From: Nemopilema nomurai
Lineage: Eukaryota; Cnidaria; Scyphozoa; Rhizostomeae; Rhizostomatidae
Direction of reading: 5' to 3'
Length of the DNA stretch: 64,000 bases
Assembly: GCA_003864495.1 (NCBI GenBank)
Contig: ML133457.1
Location: 2,500,001-2,564,000, forward strand
Shown: piece after piece, positions 50,301 through 60,800 of the stretch
Position numbering within the stretch: the stretch's first letter is position 1
Layout of the letters: each line of letters opens with the position of its first letter
The notes under the pieces: model-generated
Database searches by the model: none
Told to the model about the DNA's origin: nothing
The model's input: only the letters and a program-made list of their open reading frames with translations
Made by a program: the position numbers and the translations under genes

Positions 50301-51783
50301 GTGAATAATCTGAAAACAGTAAGTGCAAATCTTGAACTGCACTTACTAGCCTCACTTTTGATATCATCGAATGCCTACTTGATACTTGAAGTAAAGAATC
50401 GACATTGCAGAGCCAGGCTGAAAGAGACCTTGAAGGCTGCAGCCGAATGTCGTGATCAACTGGCTAATAATAAATCGAGAAAAGAACAAAAGTGAGTATG
50501 CATCGCGGCTGAAAGGGAATTGTTCTACATTGTGAAGAAAAATGAAATTATGACGATAAATGCAGATTTGAGAGAAATAGAAAAACAGTAAAAATTTGAA
50601 GATAACGTTAGCTACTTATGACAACATTCCAATGACAACATTCCAATGACAACATTCCAATGACAACATTCCAATGACAACATTCCAATTAGAGCTCTTA
50701 ACAAACTTTGTCTCTAAACAACTTCTCGTTCACTGTGGAAAAGCACTGCCGACAATTAACACGTCAGCCAATGCCATTTAGCCCTGACATGTACGAAATT
50801 AATACGTATTAATACTTGTCTCAAATGAGTGCTTGTCCAGTTAGGCTAAAAATCTGCCTTACATTCCACTGACGGCTTTGAGACACAGGAAGCAAAAGAA
50901 GCCTGTTGCCTTTGAATGCATTGCAGCTTAAAGTGGATATCAACACCATCATTACTAAATTTATTTTCATAATTCCTCGACGATAGACAAAACTTCACTA
51001 CCATTGCTTCTAATAAAGTTGATTAGTCTGATTCTTCTTTAAAAACAAGCCGCCATTCAGAAATTAAACTTGTTAACTCGCAAATGGTAGGCTCGATGGG
51101 ACGCAACGGAAAAACACGGAGCCAAGATCATACGTACTAACACATATAATTCGGCTTCCTGCGCTTTAATTCAGATCTCCAAGGTGACATATGCAATATT
51201 TAGAAAAGTTGCTGTTCAATTTCCGGCAGTTCAATGTTCCATATTTTAGCTCACAGGTCTGTCTGAGCACTAAAACTGCTAGTTGAACAAAGAAACTAAC
51301 TTTCATATTCTCATTACCGCTAAATTCAATTCAGTTCTGTAGTTTAGATTTCCACGCTAACGTTTATTCCTCTTGCGAAAAATTGCGCTATACTAGTGTT
51401 TGCTTTCAAGTATTCGGAAGGGGTCACATCAGTCATGCGGACAATGGGTTTTAGCAAACATGCGTTGATTAGTGTGTATTGCTTCCTAGATTGACATGAA
51501 AGGAGTCTTGGAAAGAGCTGAGACTCAAATGTCCTGGCCGATTGCGTCATAGGGCAATGCAAGTTTTGAATGCCAAAATTAGTGCAAGGCAAAACCCAGT
51601 TAACAAATACATCGTTGGTTTCTCGTCTCTTTTTCAAAGCTTCAATCCTATTTTCGAGGCTGTTATAAATTTGTCGGTCTTCCCTATAAATTATGCATAA
51701 GGCGAATAAATCATCAATAATTGAAAAGAGTCTATGAACGACTGCAGATTTCCGAGTCTTCTAAAACCTCTGCACAAAAGTAG
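44319..51783. other. Intergenic upstream of the Kv channel gene
   Basis: No gene recognised. A 15-bp direct repeat (CTCATTTCCATCCCT) occurs at 46486 and 46506, and a 14-bp array at 50619-50688. TATAAAT words at about 51664 and 51691 lie 370-400 bp before the channel ATG and could belong to its promoter (inference). Confidence 0.4.
50619..50688. repeat. 14-bp tandem repeat, 5 perfect copies
   Basis: TGACAACATTCCAA repeated five times without change from 50619; perfect identity suggests recent expansion. Confidence 0.95.
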
Positions 51784-52062
51784 TTTGGAAGCTACTTTCT
51801 GCTTGCCCGTGTTTTGGGCATTGGCCAAACAGTTGTTCAGCACGGGATCGGACTTTCGCTGAAAACTAGGTCAGAAGTGTTTTCGTCCGCAAACAACGAC
51901 GCAATCTATTCGGCACCTGCTAGTCATGTCCACAGTGAGGATTACTTGAAACTTGTGTATTTTCCAGCTGATCTCGAGCCTACTTTACTGTCGAATTTGT
52001 GGAATGCGGTTGCCTTATACACATGTGTTTTTCTTTTCATAGAGGCCTCGTGGAAGAGTCGT

Positions 52063-53330
52063 ATGCAAGTCGGTGGACCAAATGACACTGAAAACATGAG
52101 CATTACTGGGCTTCCAAACACGACCAGTGGAGCTACTATTAACGGGCCTATTTCATCGTCACGGAGCAACAATATAGGTGCATTCAGATCGCAAAATCAC
52201 AACACAACACCTAGCTCTTCGGAGAGAGTCGTAATCAATGTATCCGGACTAAAATTCGAAACGCACAGAGAGACCCTAGAACAGTACCCAGATACGCTGT
52301 TAGGCAATCAGGCGAAGAGGTCGCGATATTACGATGACGGCCGCCGCGAATACTTTTTCGACAGAAATCGCCCGGCTTTTGATGCGATTTTATTCTACTA
52401 TCAGTCTTCCGGGAAATTGTTACGACCACCGAATGTTCCCATGGATGTTTTTGCAGATGAAATTCGATTCTATGAACTCGGAGACGAAGTATTGCAGAGG
52501 GTGGAAAGAGATGAAGGGTATATTGAAGAGGAAGAGCCAAACCTACCTCAGAATGAGTTACAAAGGAAAATTTGGCAGCTATTTGAATATCCAGATACAT
52601 CAATTGGAGCGAGGATCGTGGCCGTTTTCTCTGTCTTTGTGATTACCGTGTCTATCGTGACGTTTTGCATAGAAACACTGCCTAGTTTCAGGTACACGGA
52701 TGTGACTGAAAGAAAGGGAAACATTACGACAACGAAACGCATTGAAATTCCCGATGATAAAAAGATGCCTTGGTTTGCAATCGAATCTGCGTGTATAGTT
52801 TGGTTTACTTTTGAGTACGTGATGCGCTTCTTGTCCGCTCCTCAAAAATGCCAATTTGTCCGCTCCTTTCTGAACCTTATTGACGTAATCGCGATCCTCC
52901 CGTTCTATATAACGCTACCAATGGAGTCAAGCAATGTGGGATCGCTGGGCGTGCTCCGTGTAATAAGGCTCGTTCGTGTATTCCGAATTTTCAAACTTAG
53001 CAGGCATTCGAGGGGCCTGCAAATTCTCGGACACACATTGCGTGCAAGTCTACGCGAGCTAGGGCTGCTGATATTCTTCCTACTCATTGGAGTCATACTC
53101 TTCTCTTCGGCCGTCTATTATGCAGAGGGTGTTGAAAATAAGACCTTTAGCAGCATCCCCGATGCATTTTGGTGGGCTGTAGTCACCATGACAACCGTGG
53201 GATACGGGGACATGAAGCCGGTGACAGTGTGGGGCAAAATCGTTGGCAGCTTGTGTGCCATATCGGGCGTGCTGACAATAGCACTCCCAGTTCCTGTAAT
53301 CGTCTCCAATTTCAATTATTTCTATCATAG
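52063..53330 (+). CDS. Kv1 coding exon 1 (T1 through S6)
   Basis: Carries the N-terminus, T1 and all six membrane segments, ending after FNYFYH and two bases of the Arg423 codon, then donor GTAAGT at 53331. A good acceptor (TTTTTCTTTTCATAG, AG at 52041-52042) lies 20 bp before the ATG, so an upstream 5' UTR exon probably joins at 52043 (inference). If that acceptor is not used, the in-frame open sequence from 51784 still lacks a start codon. Confidence 0.93.
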
Positions 53331-56300
53331 GTAAGTATTGCAACGCTTTTATACTACTTTGCTAAACCTTTTGACTACCATTCTTGATAAAGGCTCTTGG
53401 CCTTTGCAAGCAATGCAACATAAATGTGTTATACACAGCAGGTCTCCTTATCTCCCAACGCTGGAGGAAAAATAATTATTTTGTAGTGAACACAATAAGG
53501 TTAATTTCGTTTCAATTAAAGAATGATACCTGCTGGGATCTATTCAAATACGAGACTGTTTTCAAATAGATTTTTTTAAAAAACTACAAGAGTTAACCAA
53601 GAGAAGTGAAACAAAAAAACTGCATCTGTATATTTTTTCAATATTCTTGGGTGTGGTACCTTGGCAGACATAATGCATAAATTCATCCTAATTACGATCG
53701 CTAATCTGATGATTATTAGGTTTTCCCAGAAACACAGGCAATTTCGAATTAATCCTAGGAAATTTTAATCACACTGTAGAAAGAATGGTTCTCGTAGAAA
53801 TTAAGCCAAAACAATAAAGGGTTGGAAACAAGTCATAAGAATATACCGGACTTGGTGAAATGCAATGGAGGAGTTTGGAAATGCTAGCAAATAGAGGAGA
53901 AAGGCCTGTCCGAATGTGGTTCTGGAATCAAACTTATGCATGTCTGTGGCAAACTGGAAACGACTTTTCCAAACAGAACAATTCAACTACTCAAGGCATA
54001 ATAAACGCGTCGTCGCATAAACCAGTTTATACATAAATCCAACTTACAGGCATACATTAACTTTCCAGCTGCCCAAAGGTTTTATTCTTTTGCTTTTAAG
54101 CAAGTAACGTGCGGATTTGCAAGGCTTATGGATATTTAGGAGAAGCTCTTTTCACTGGCTTTTGGCGGCTATTGTTGACACTAGTCTTTGACTCGTTTGG
54201 CTGGGCTTAAGAAAGCCACCCATTCTGCACCAAACTTCATAGATGAAGCAGTTGTCCATATCTGACGACAAAGCTGCAGTTGATTAGGCAAATGCTAGAT
54301 ACAATCCCTGAAAAGAAGTAGAGAGAACTGTAGACGACTTTCTCGGGGACCAAAAGGACCAACTGGTAGAGCGGCAAGCTCCCCTTGTACCAGCTTCTTT
54401 TGCCGAGCTAGTGTCAAGCCCCAGTTGCTGCTGGGTGGGCGCAATGCCAACAACAAAGTCGGATCACAAGAGTACATACCCTCCAATATGGAGTATTTGT
54501 AGGTAGAGAGGTGGGTCAACCAACCTTGATCATGAAACACAATCAAGAAAATGCAATTATCAAAACGCTAATAAATGTCTAACTGTATGGATTGGACTAA
54601 CGGGGTCTGTGTGAAATAGCTTTGGACACTCCTGAATAATCATGAACACATTAAAAACTTATTTCAAAAACGCCATAACGAGAAACGTTCGGTAATACAC
54701 TCGAGAGGACGTTAACGTATCGCAAGATATAAACACCTTACGATGACCTTAAAGGCTTTGATTTTTAAACCAGTCATAAAAAGCAGTATTTGTGGCGTTT
54801 GTAGAGCAGAATTGCGTTTATAAAAACATTTCGAATAACTCAAAATCAAAGCAAGCATACCGCAGAGAGCTTAATGCAGCGAAGCTTCAGGAACCAGTAA
54901 ACTCGGAACCACAATCGTCTAGCCAGGCATTAACTAAAAAAGGTGCATGCATCAAACTGGTAAACAATCAACACTGTAGATAAACAGCATCTGGTAGGGG
55001 TCCAATAAAGCACGACTACCTTTTCATGCTCAAAAGGCAACAGGCGTTAGGTTCCATGCTCATCTGCATAGGTCGATAATAAAGGATTTTCACGATTGTA
55101 ATCAAATTCGATATAGGCTTACTTTCCTGTTGAATATAAGGAATACGTGAGTGATATCATTAACAGCAAAGGAAGGCAGCCTGAAAAGCAATCTACGGAC
55201 TTGAGCAGCACGATGACCTCGTGGTGTCTGGTTTCACTTCGTCGGCGGATGGGAAGGCTCAGTGAGTTCCTAGGCCATCGTTATCAAAGTAGAGAAATGG
55301 AGTTACTTCTTCGATTTGTGAATGCCTGATGGATTGACGTAAACGCCAATTAGATAGGAATAACAGCAACGACTTCGACAGGGAAAACCCTAGTATAATA
55401 TCTTGATACAAATAGCTTTCACGTGACAAGATTGAAAAGGCAGTAGTCATTCCCTCGATTTCAACACCTTCTGAGCTCATTTCGAGCAGTTGCATTCAAT
55501 TGCTCTTTCTGCTGCTGGGCATCTGCGAATGCTTGCCCCTTCCTCCTTAATCTTTTCAACTACCTTCTTCGATTCTCAACACAACATGATGCTGTTCGCT
55601 GTCTCCTAGGCCAGTTCTTTGCATTCAAATGATTCAGTTGTGTTCATTCCATCTCCCTAGTTCTACCACCCATTATAATATGATGGCTAGCTTGTGGTTT
55701 TCCCAATTTAAAGTTACATTTTACAGCATATTTTTTGCACTAATCGTGAAAAAAGTGAAACACATAGAACAATTAATAAAAAAATTAAACTAAACAAATA
55801 GATTTAATTTCCAACACTATCATCGAATGAGATACTAGAGAAATGCTTCTTCATTTCGCTACTTCACTAATTCAATGTTAATATCACTCCCTTCTCCCTG
55901 TAAATAATTTTCGTCCTTTCCCCTTCAATTTAAAAAGAACGAAAACCCTGTGACGACAAGTCACTCATCTGTTATTTAGTCGGAGGGCAATAGGGTAAAG
56001 ATGACAAAGGCAAAGTGCAGGTCAGGTTGCCCGAATGGTCTGGAAAGAATGGTGTTTTCAAGACCATTTCCAGACGGCATTTGACTTTTGAAGCAAAGTA
56101 GAAAGAAGCTAATCAACTAAGTCAGCGATAGCTGTCAAAATCTTCCAATGGACTTTAAATTATGGATTCAAGAACGGCGAGAGCAGGTTGACCTGCGAGT
56201 GCGTTTTGTTAATTACTAGAGCACAGTATCAGATCAAACGACAGAAGAGGAGATTCAAACGACAGAAGAAGAGATTCAAACGACAGAAGAGGAGATTCAA

Positions 56301-57766
56301 ACGACAGAAGAAGAGATTCAAACACCTTGCGTTCCTTCCTATCCCTGGCAAGCTATTGATATATCAGAGTATGCTATTTGGCATGCAGACCGCTCTATGT
56401 CAACAAAGATGGTGGACTTGCAAACACATTATTCAGTAATCAATGGGACCACAAGAACACAACATGCAGTGGTGGGTGGTTTGCAAAACAAAGGCCTCAT
56501 CAATACAAAAATCCATGCTTGCAATAAAAATGTTCATCCTCAAATTTTGATTAGCATAGCCAAGCCGTGTCACAATGGCAGTTATGGTTTCAAGTTGCAG
56601 GCTGCGAATTCATGCTTCGGTAATTATAGCTGAAAACCAGCGTCAACGAGGGAAAGAAATTCGAATAAAGATTTTCTGATTTATGCCAATATAATCATTA
56701 AACAAGAGGTTCTCTTTTCTCAGTTTACCGAAATTTACCATGATATGAAAGGAAGTAATTTAATATACAAGCTGTGCAAAGTCCAGTGTGACCTAGAGTT
56801 CTGTATTTGTATAAGAAATGAAAGAATGAATCCTCTTTTCAAGAAGAGCGTTGCGTAGTATTGTGACGTGAATAGTGCTTCTTGAGAAACGGCAAGTCAA
56901 GAAGAACAGTCAAACGATGAGGGTCTTTTTTACTCTTACCTGCTTGGTACAGCGATCGCTCGAGCTGTTCAAAGCATCTTTCAGAAACTCAGAAGAACAT
57001 GGTCTTTTGTTTGCAAAGTCTGTATCTTGCAGAAGGCAAGGTACCAATGAACTTGAAAGAAAGAGACACAATGGAAGACTAGAAGAAAGCGTTAGAAACA
57101 AGCATGAAGAACTATTCTACATGTCTTTCGACTTTCGAAACAGCTACACTGCCAAAACCTACTTAAGAGTATTGCTTCTATAGTACTTGAGTGGGTGAAA
57201 TCCCAACAGGAAAAGATAAGGATTTTACTATCTGGCCAGTCCTAGTTGAGAGTAAGACTTAGGCCTGGAAATTGTCCTGTGTGTGATTGGGAAATTAAGT
57301 CTCTAAGTAGCAATTTAATTGCATGGTTAATCGTTTAATCTAGTAAACGCCCAAGTTTAACAACATCAGACGTGTTCTAATAGCTTTTATAAAGTTCTGT
57401 TTGGTCATCTTGTTAAAGAGTTTGGTTCTTTGCAGGGAGAACGAGATACGAGCAGCAGAAGCAAACAAAAAGGACAAGACGAAACAACAGGCGGAAAAGA
57501 AGGAGCGAGAGGAGAGGGAAGAGAAAGAAGCAAAGGAAATGGAGGGAAAACGATTACTGGATGATAAGAATAACAAGCTGGATCGAAATGGTGAAATGAA
57601 TGGACCAAGTTTGCACAACAGTGAAAATGAGTATGTCGACCAAACGAAGAGCGACAAACTATCGAAAAGGGACGTAATTGTGAAAACAAATTCAAACACA
57701 GACGTGCGGATTCAAATGGGCGAAAACCTGAATGATAACAAATTTCAATTTGAAACTGGCGTGTAA
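52063..57766 (+). CDS. Voltage-gated potassium channel, Shaker/Kv1 family (two coding exons)
   Basis: Model: join(52063..53330, 57436..57766), 1599 nt, 532 residues. Seen: T1 tetramerisation domain (55-145); S1 (184-204); S1-S2 loop with an N-glycosylation sequon (N220-I-T) where Kv1 channels usually carry one; S2 (237-257); S3 (269-285); S4 with R299, R302, R305, R308, K311, R314 at every third position; S5; filter TMTTVGYGD (375-383); S6 with LPVPV (408-412). The tail is highly charged and ends ETGV, a class I PDZ ligand like that of other Kv1 subunits. Known: such subunits form plasma-membrane tetramers carrying delayed-rectifier or A-type K+ current. The usual Kv4/Kv2-type zinc motif is absent from T1, fitting Kv1. 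Start: the frame is open upstream to 51784 without ATG. The ATG at 52063 has weak context; the next at 52096 (M12) has A at -3 and may be used. The exact Kv1 paralogue cannot be named. Confidence 0.95.
54354..54430 (+). repeat. Possible degenerate tRNA-derived SINE head
   Basis: GGACCAACTGGTAGAGCGG resembles a pol III A box region, and GTGTCAAGCCCCAG about 55 bp later resembles a decayed B box. Spacing is longer than in a tRNA and no tail is defined. Confidence 0.2.
56220..56633 (+). other. Open frame with QTTEEEI repeats inside the Kv1 intron
   Basis: This frame is open for 137 codons from just after a stop at 56217, preceded by an acceptor-like GTTTTGTTAATTACTAG, to TGA at 56633. It starts with four QTTEEEI heptads, then a Cys-containing, non-repetitive stretch. 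The alternating GAG/GAA difference between units is synonymous only in this frame. Another frame gives (RQKKRFK) repeats and, if spliced from Kv1 exon 1 at 56220, would be in phase. No domain recognised. Confidence 0.2.
56235..56318. repeat. 21-bp tandem repeat, 4 copies (42-bp higher-order)
   Basis: CAAACGACAGAAGAGGAGATT alternates with a copy having A in place of one G; copies 1 and 3 match, 2 and 4 match, so a 42-bp pair was itself duplicated. Confidence 0.95.
57436..57766 (+). CDS. Kv1 coding exon 2 (cytoplasmic C-terminus)
   Basis: Begins with the last base of Arg423 and reads [13 protein letters not shown] long Lys/Glu-rich helix-like stretch follows ([16 protein letters not shown]), then a polar region, ending ETGV and TAA. 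The charged stretch is likely a cytoplasmic helix or coiled coil. The terminal T-x-V motif predicts binding to a PSD-95/Dlg-type PDZ scaffold. Confidence 0.93.
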
Positions 57767-57855
57767 TGGCAGAATTTCATTGTTACCAATTCATTAGCAA
57801 CCACGAGGTAATTTGGCACTAAATGTCATACCCTAGAGAGATGTCCAGCACCAAG

Positions 57856-57891
57856 AATAAAAGATGCGACGTGGATCAGGATGTCAATAAA
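57856..57891 (+). terminator. Polyadenylation signals of the Kv1 gene
   Basis: AATAAA occurs at 57856-57861 and 57886-57891, 90 and 120 bp after the stop codon. Either could define a short 3' UTR. Confidence 0.55.
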
Positions 57892-60800
57892 GATCGAAGA
57901 CGTTGAAATTTCATTTTTAGATTTAGATTCCTGAGAGGATGAAGTTCAAGACTACAAAGAATTATATCTTTGTAAATTGACAATTACTATGATACGAGAA
58001 CCGAATTTACTACAGGAAACCAAATTTACTACAGGAAACCGAATTTACTACATGAATATGTAGTAGAGTCGCATTCTGGATGTTGTCTTCGAAATCAGTT
58101 GCGCGCCCAGTGATTCTCAATCAGACTCCTAACGGAAGCGATGGCTGATAACAGGCAACGTGAAAAGGAAGGCCACTGTTAAAAGCATAAAGATCACTGT
58201 AATGCCCACAGGATCTAAACATCACGTGTCTACCGTGCATTTCCCGAGTGTTTACTGCGTGTTTACCGTGTACTTGGGACTGTTGCACAAAGCGGCCTAA
58301 AATATTCTACTAGCAGTTAAAAAGTTGAATTACAAGACAACAAAAACGATAACAGTCTTTAAAAAGCTTGACGATGCTAGAGACATTGTGTACATATAAG
58401 AAGATTAGCTATTTTGCATTTTAGTACTAGTGAAAACTCACTAATTAAGTAAGGAATCGATCTCGATAAAAATTCTCAAATTAAAGTCAGCACATTTCAA
58501 TGTAACGTGTTACCGTTACAGATGCTATGACTACCAAATGATATGCTTTCAAGAGATATTGCTCAGCGTGTTCTTGGATAAAGAAAAATTCAAAACACAC
58601 CAATTGTAGCGGCGCTTTTAACTAACAAATTGCTACTGATATAAATACAGTAAAACACAATGCACCCAATTTCAAAGGTGTCGCCACCCGTAACCTAACA
58701 TCAACAAATTGAAAGCAAACGAGTGTTCACGTAATCCCAATTGGTAACTACGTCATCGCGGTCTTTCGCTGAAGAGTTCTTGAAACTAGAGGCAAGCATG
58801 TTCAGTCAAAATGGACCCGGTGATTAGAGCAAGGGCCTCGCAGTTAGGCCATTGGCAGTAAATTGCACTGTTTCCTAAATACCTTATTTCGCCATTATAT
58901 CAATCACCTTGCATAGTTTTTTATGCGAACGAACTCTCGTTGTAACAAATTTTATAACTTGAGTGTATAGAGTTAGCCCCGTCAAAACGCGGAAATTTCA
59001 CCAAATTCCATTATTCAGGTCAAACTATGTTCCGCTATTATATTTTTGTCAACAGTGGAAGGAAATCGGTACACTGATAAACATCATCTATTTTTAACAG
59101 AACTATGTTGAATTCCCACGTTCATTTTTATCAAAATAAACTTACTCCTGTAGCTTGTAAAGTTAATCATCAGATGTGTATCCAGAATATTAAAAATTCA
59201 CCAAGATAAACTTTTCTTGTGGATTGGATAAAGCACCGAAAACTTTTTATATTCGAATCGCTGTCCTTATTTATGTTAGGTTGCAATCATGAGTGACTAC
59301 TGATTGTGAGGCGAGTACCAATTTGTATTTAATTGAAATTTATTTTAGAAAATAGAATAGCTTGCAGCCGTGCACGCGATGTCATGTTCTGGCTCATCTT
59401 CTGTAAATTTCTTTAACACTGTTAAATTTCTGAATTTTTCATGAGTAAAAATAATTCTTTTTCACTACAAACTAACTTAGTGTCTTCACATATTAAAGAA
59501 TGTGTAAAATAAACAATGAAGAGAATCATGGCAATAAATTATCGAGTTTAGATGGGCAAAGACAAACCCAAAGAGAACCCAATATCGGATGCCTCAGACT
59601 TTCGTCAATTCAGACGAATTTAGAACCTCTAGGCTTCCCTACCTTATGTAGACAACAACAGGGCACGAACTTTCAGGACACAAAACTTCGCATAAATAAA
59701 TCGATTCATTACTTTTTTCCATTTGATCCGTGTGATCAACTAGCGATTTAATGGCTTCATACTGAGAGAGTTTCCGTAACGTGATGCATAAAGTCACAGA
59801 AGTTAGAATATATAGCTTTGTAAAACAATCAGAAACGAGCATAAATGGTTTCCGTCATACTGTCAAATCTTGAGATTCTTAGGCGCATTAGTGACATGAG
59901 CTTCAAAGATGCACTGCTAAGTGTTCCAATCAACTATCAAATCTAAAGGGACCTACATTCATTAGATAACCCCTTTAAACTCACCGTCTCAGAGACAACT
60001 ATTTGAAGAAAGCTTCAACGAAACGTAAAACATTTACATTGTGAGATTGCTTCATTTTTGTAATTATATCAAATGAGAATCATTAGAAATATCGAGCGAT
60101 ATCTGCCTTCAGATTCTACGCAAATATGGAAAGATCCTTTTCCAGCAAATAAATACTAAGATACTCATCCACTATCCTAAGTAACAGAGGTATTCAACAA
60201 AAGCCTCTACCTGGAAAACCTTGAGATGGTATGCTTCGAAATACGAAATGGCATCTTAAAATTACGGCAGCCAAAAGAGAAACGTTGCTAGTAGCAAGGA
60301 GCTGATTATATCGGGTCAAAGCTGTAAAATTCTGCAAGAAAACTCAGAAATCAATAGCTTCAAGACTGTATTCGTGCCGGAAAACATCGCCAGAAAGTCC
60401 AATCGAGCCCATGGCACTAACTATGACTGGCATTCAAAAGCTTCAAAATATACCATTACTACACAAACACGACATTATTCCCAGATTCATTTTTTTAAAC
60501 AATATATGTTTTCAAGACAGCTATCTAGACAAATATGTAATCATCAGCATGCCTCTATTCATCATGATGTAAGTCTTTATTCGTGGCTGTAACAATAACA
60601 TAAAGAGAGTCGTCCAAATCGAGAAAAATACACCAAATGCATCGTAAAGTAAAATATTTGATAAAGGACAAGCAACCACTAGGTTAAAAAATTGACCTTA
60701 GGATGTCTTTTTAAAGTTTATTGCTGAGGTAGTCTAGATAAGGGGGAAAATCCATCAAAACTAGAAAGCTTCATACAGGTAGCAAAACTTTTATATGAAT

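Larger units (their letters stand above)
53331..57435 (+). other. Kv1 intron (4.1 kb, phase 2)
   Basis: Donor GTAAGT, acceptor GTTTGGTTCTTTGCAG. Joining restores YHRENE, as expected after Kv1 S6. It contains a 21-bp repeat (56235-56318), a possible degenerate tRNA-derived repeat near 54354, a small frame ending at a GTGAGT (about 55147-55260), and a 102-codon motif-free frame (56875-57183). None is accepted as a gene. Confidence 0.85.

Noticed and set aside
50619..50688. CRISPR-like array
   Set aside because: Units are contiguous without spacers in animal DNA: a plain tandem repeat. The same applies to the 56235 and 58001 arrays.
51814..52062. N-terminal extension of the Kv1 frame from TTG
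   Set aside because: No ATG in the open stretch, and a strong splice acceptor lies just before the first ATG.
52235..53343. Several open frames on the other strand and frames of Kv1 exon 1
   Set aside because: Shadows of the channel coding sequence.
54295..54546. Minus-strand 83-codon frame
   Set aside because: Overlaps a possible decayed tRNA-derived repeat and has no recognisable domain.
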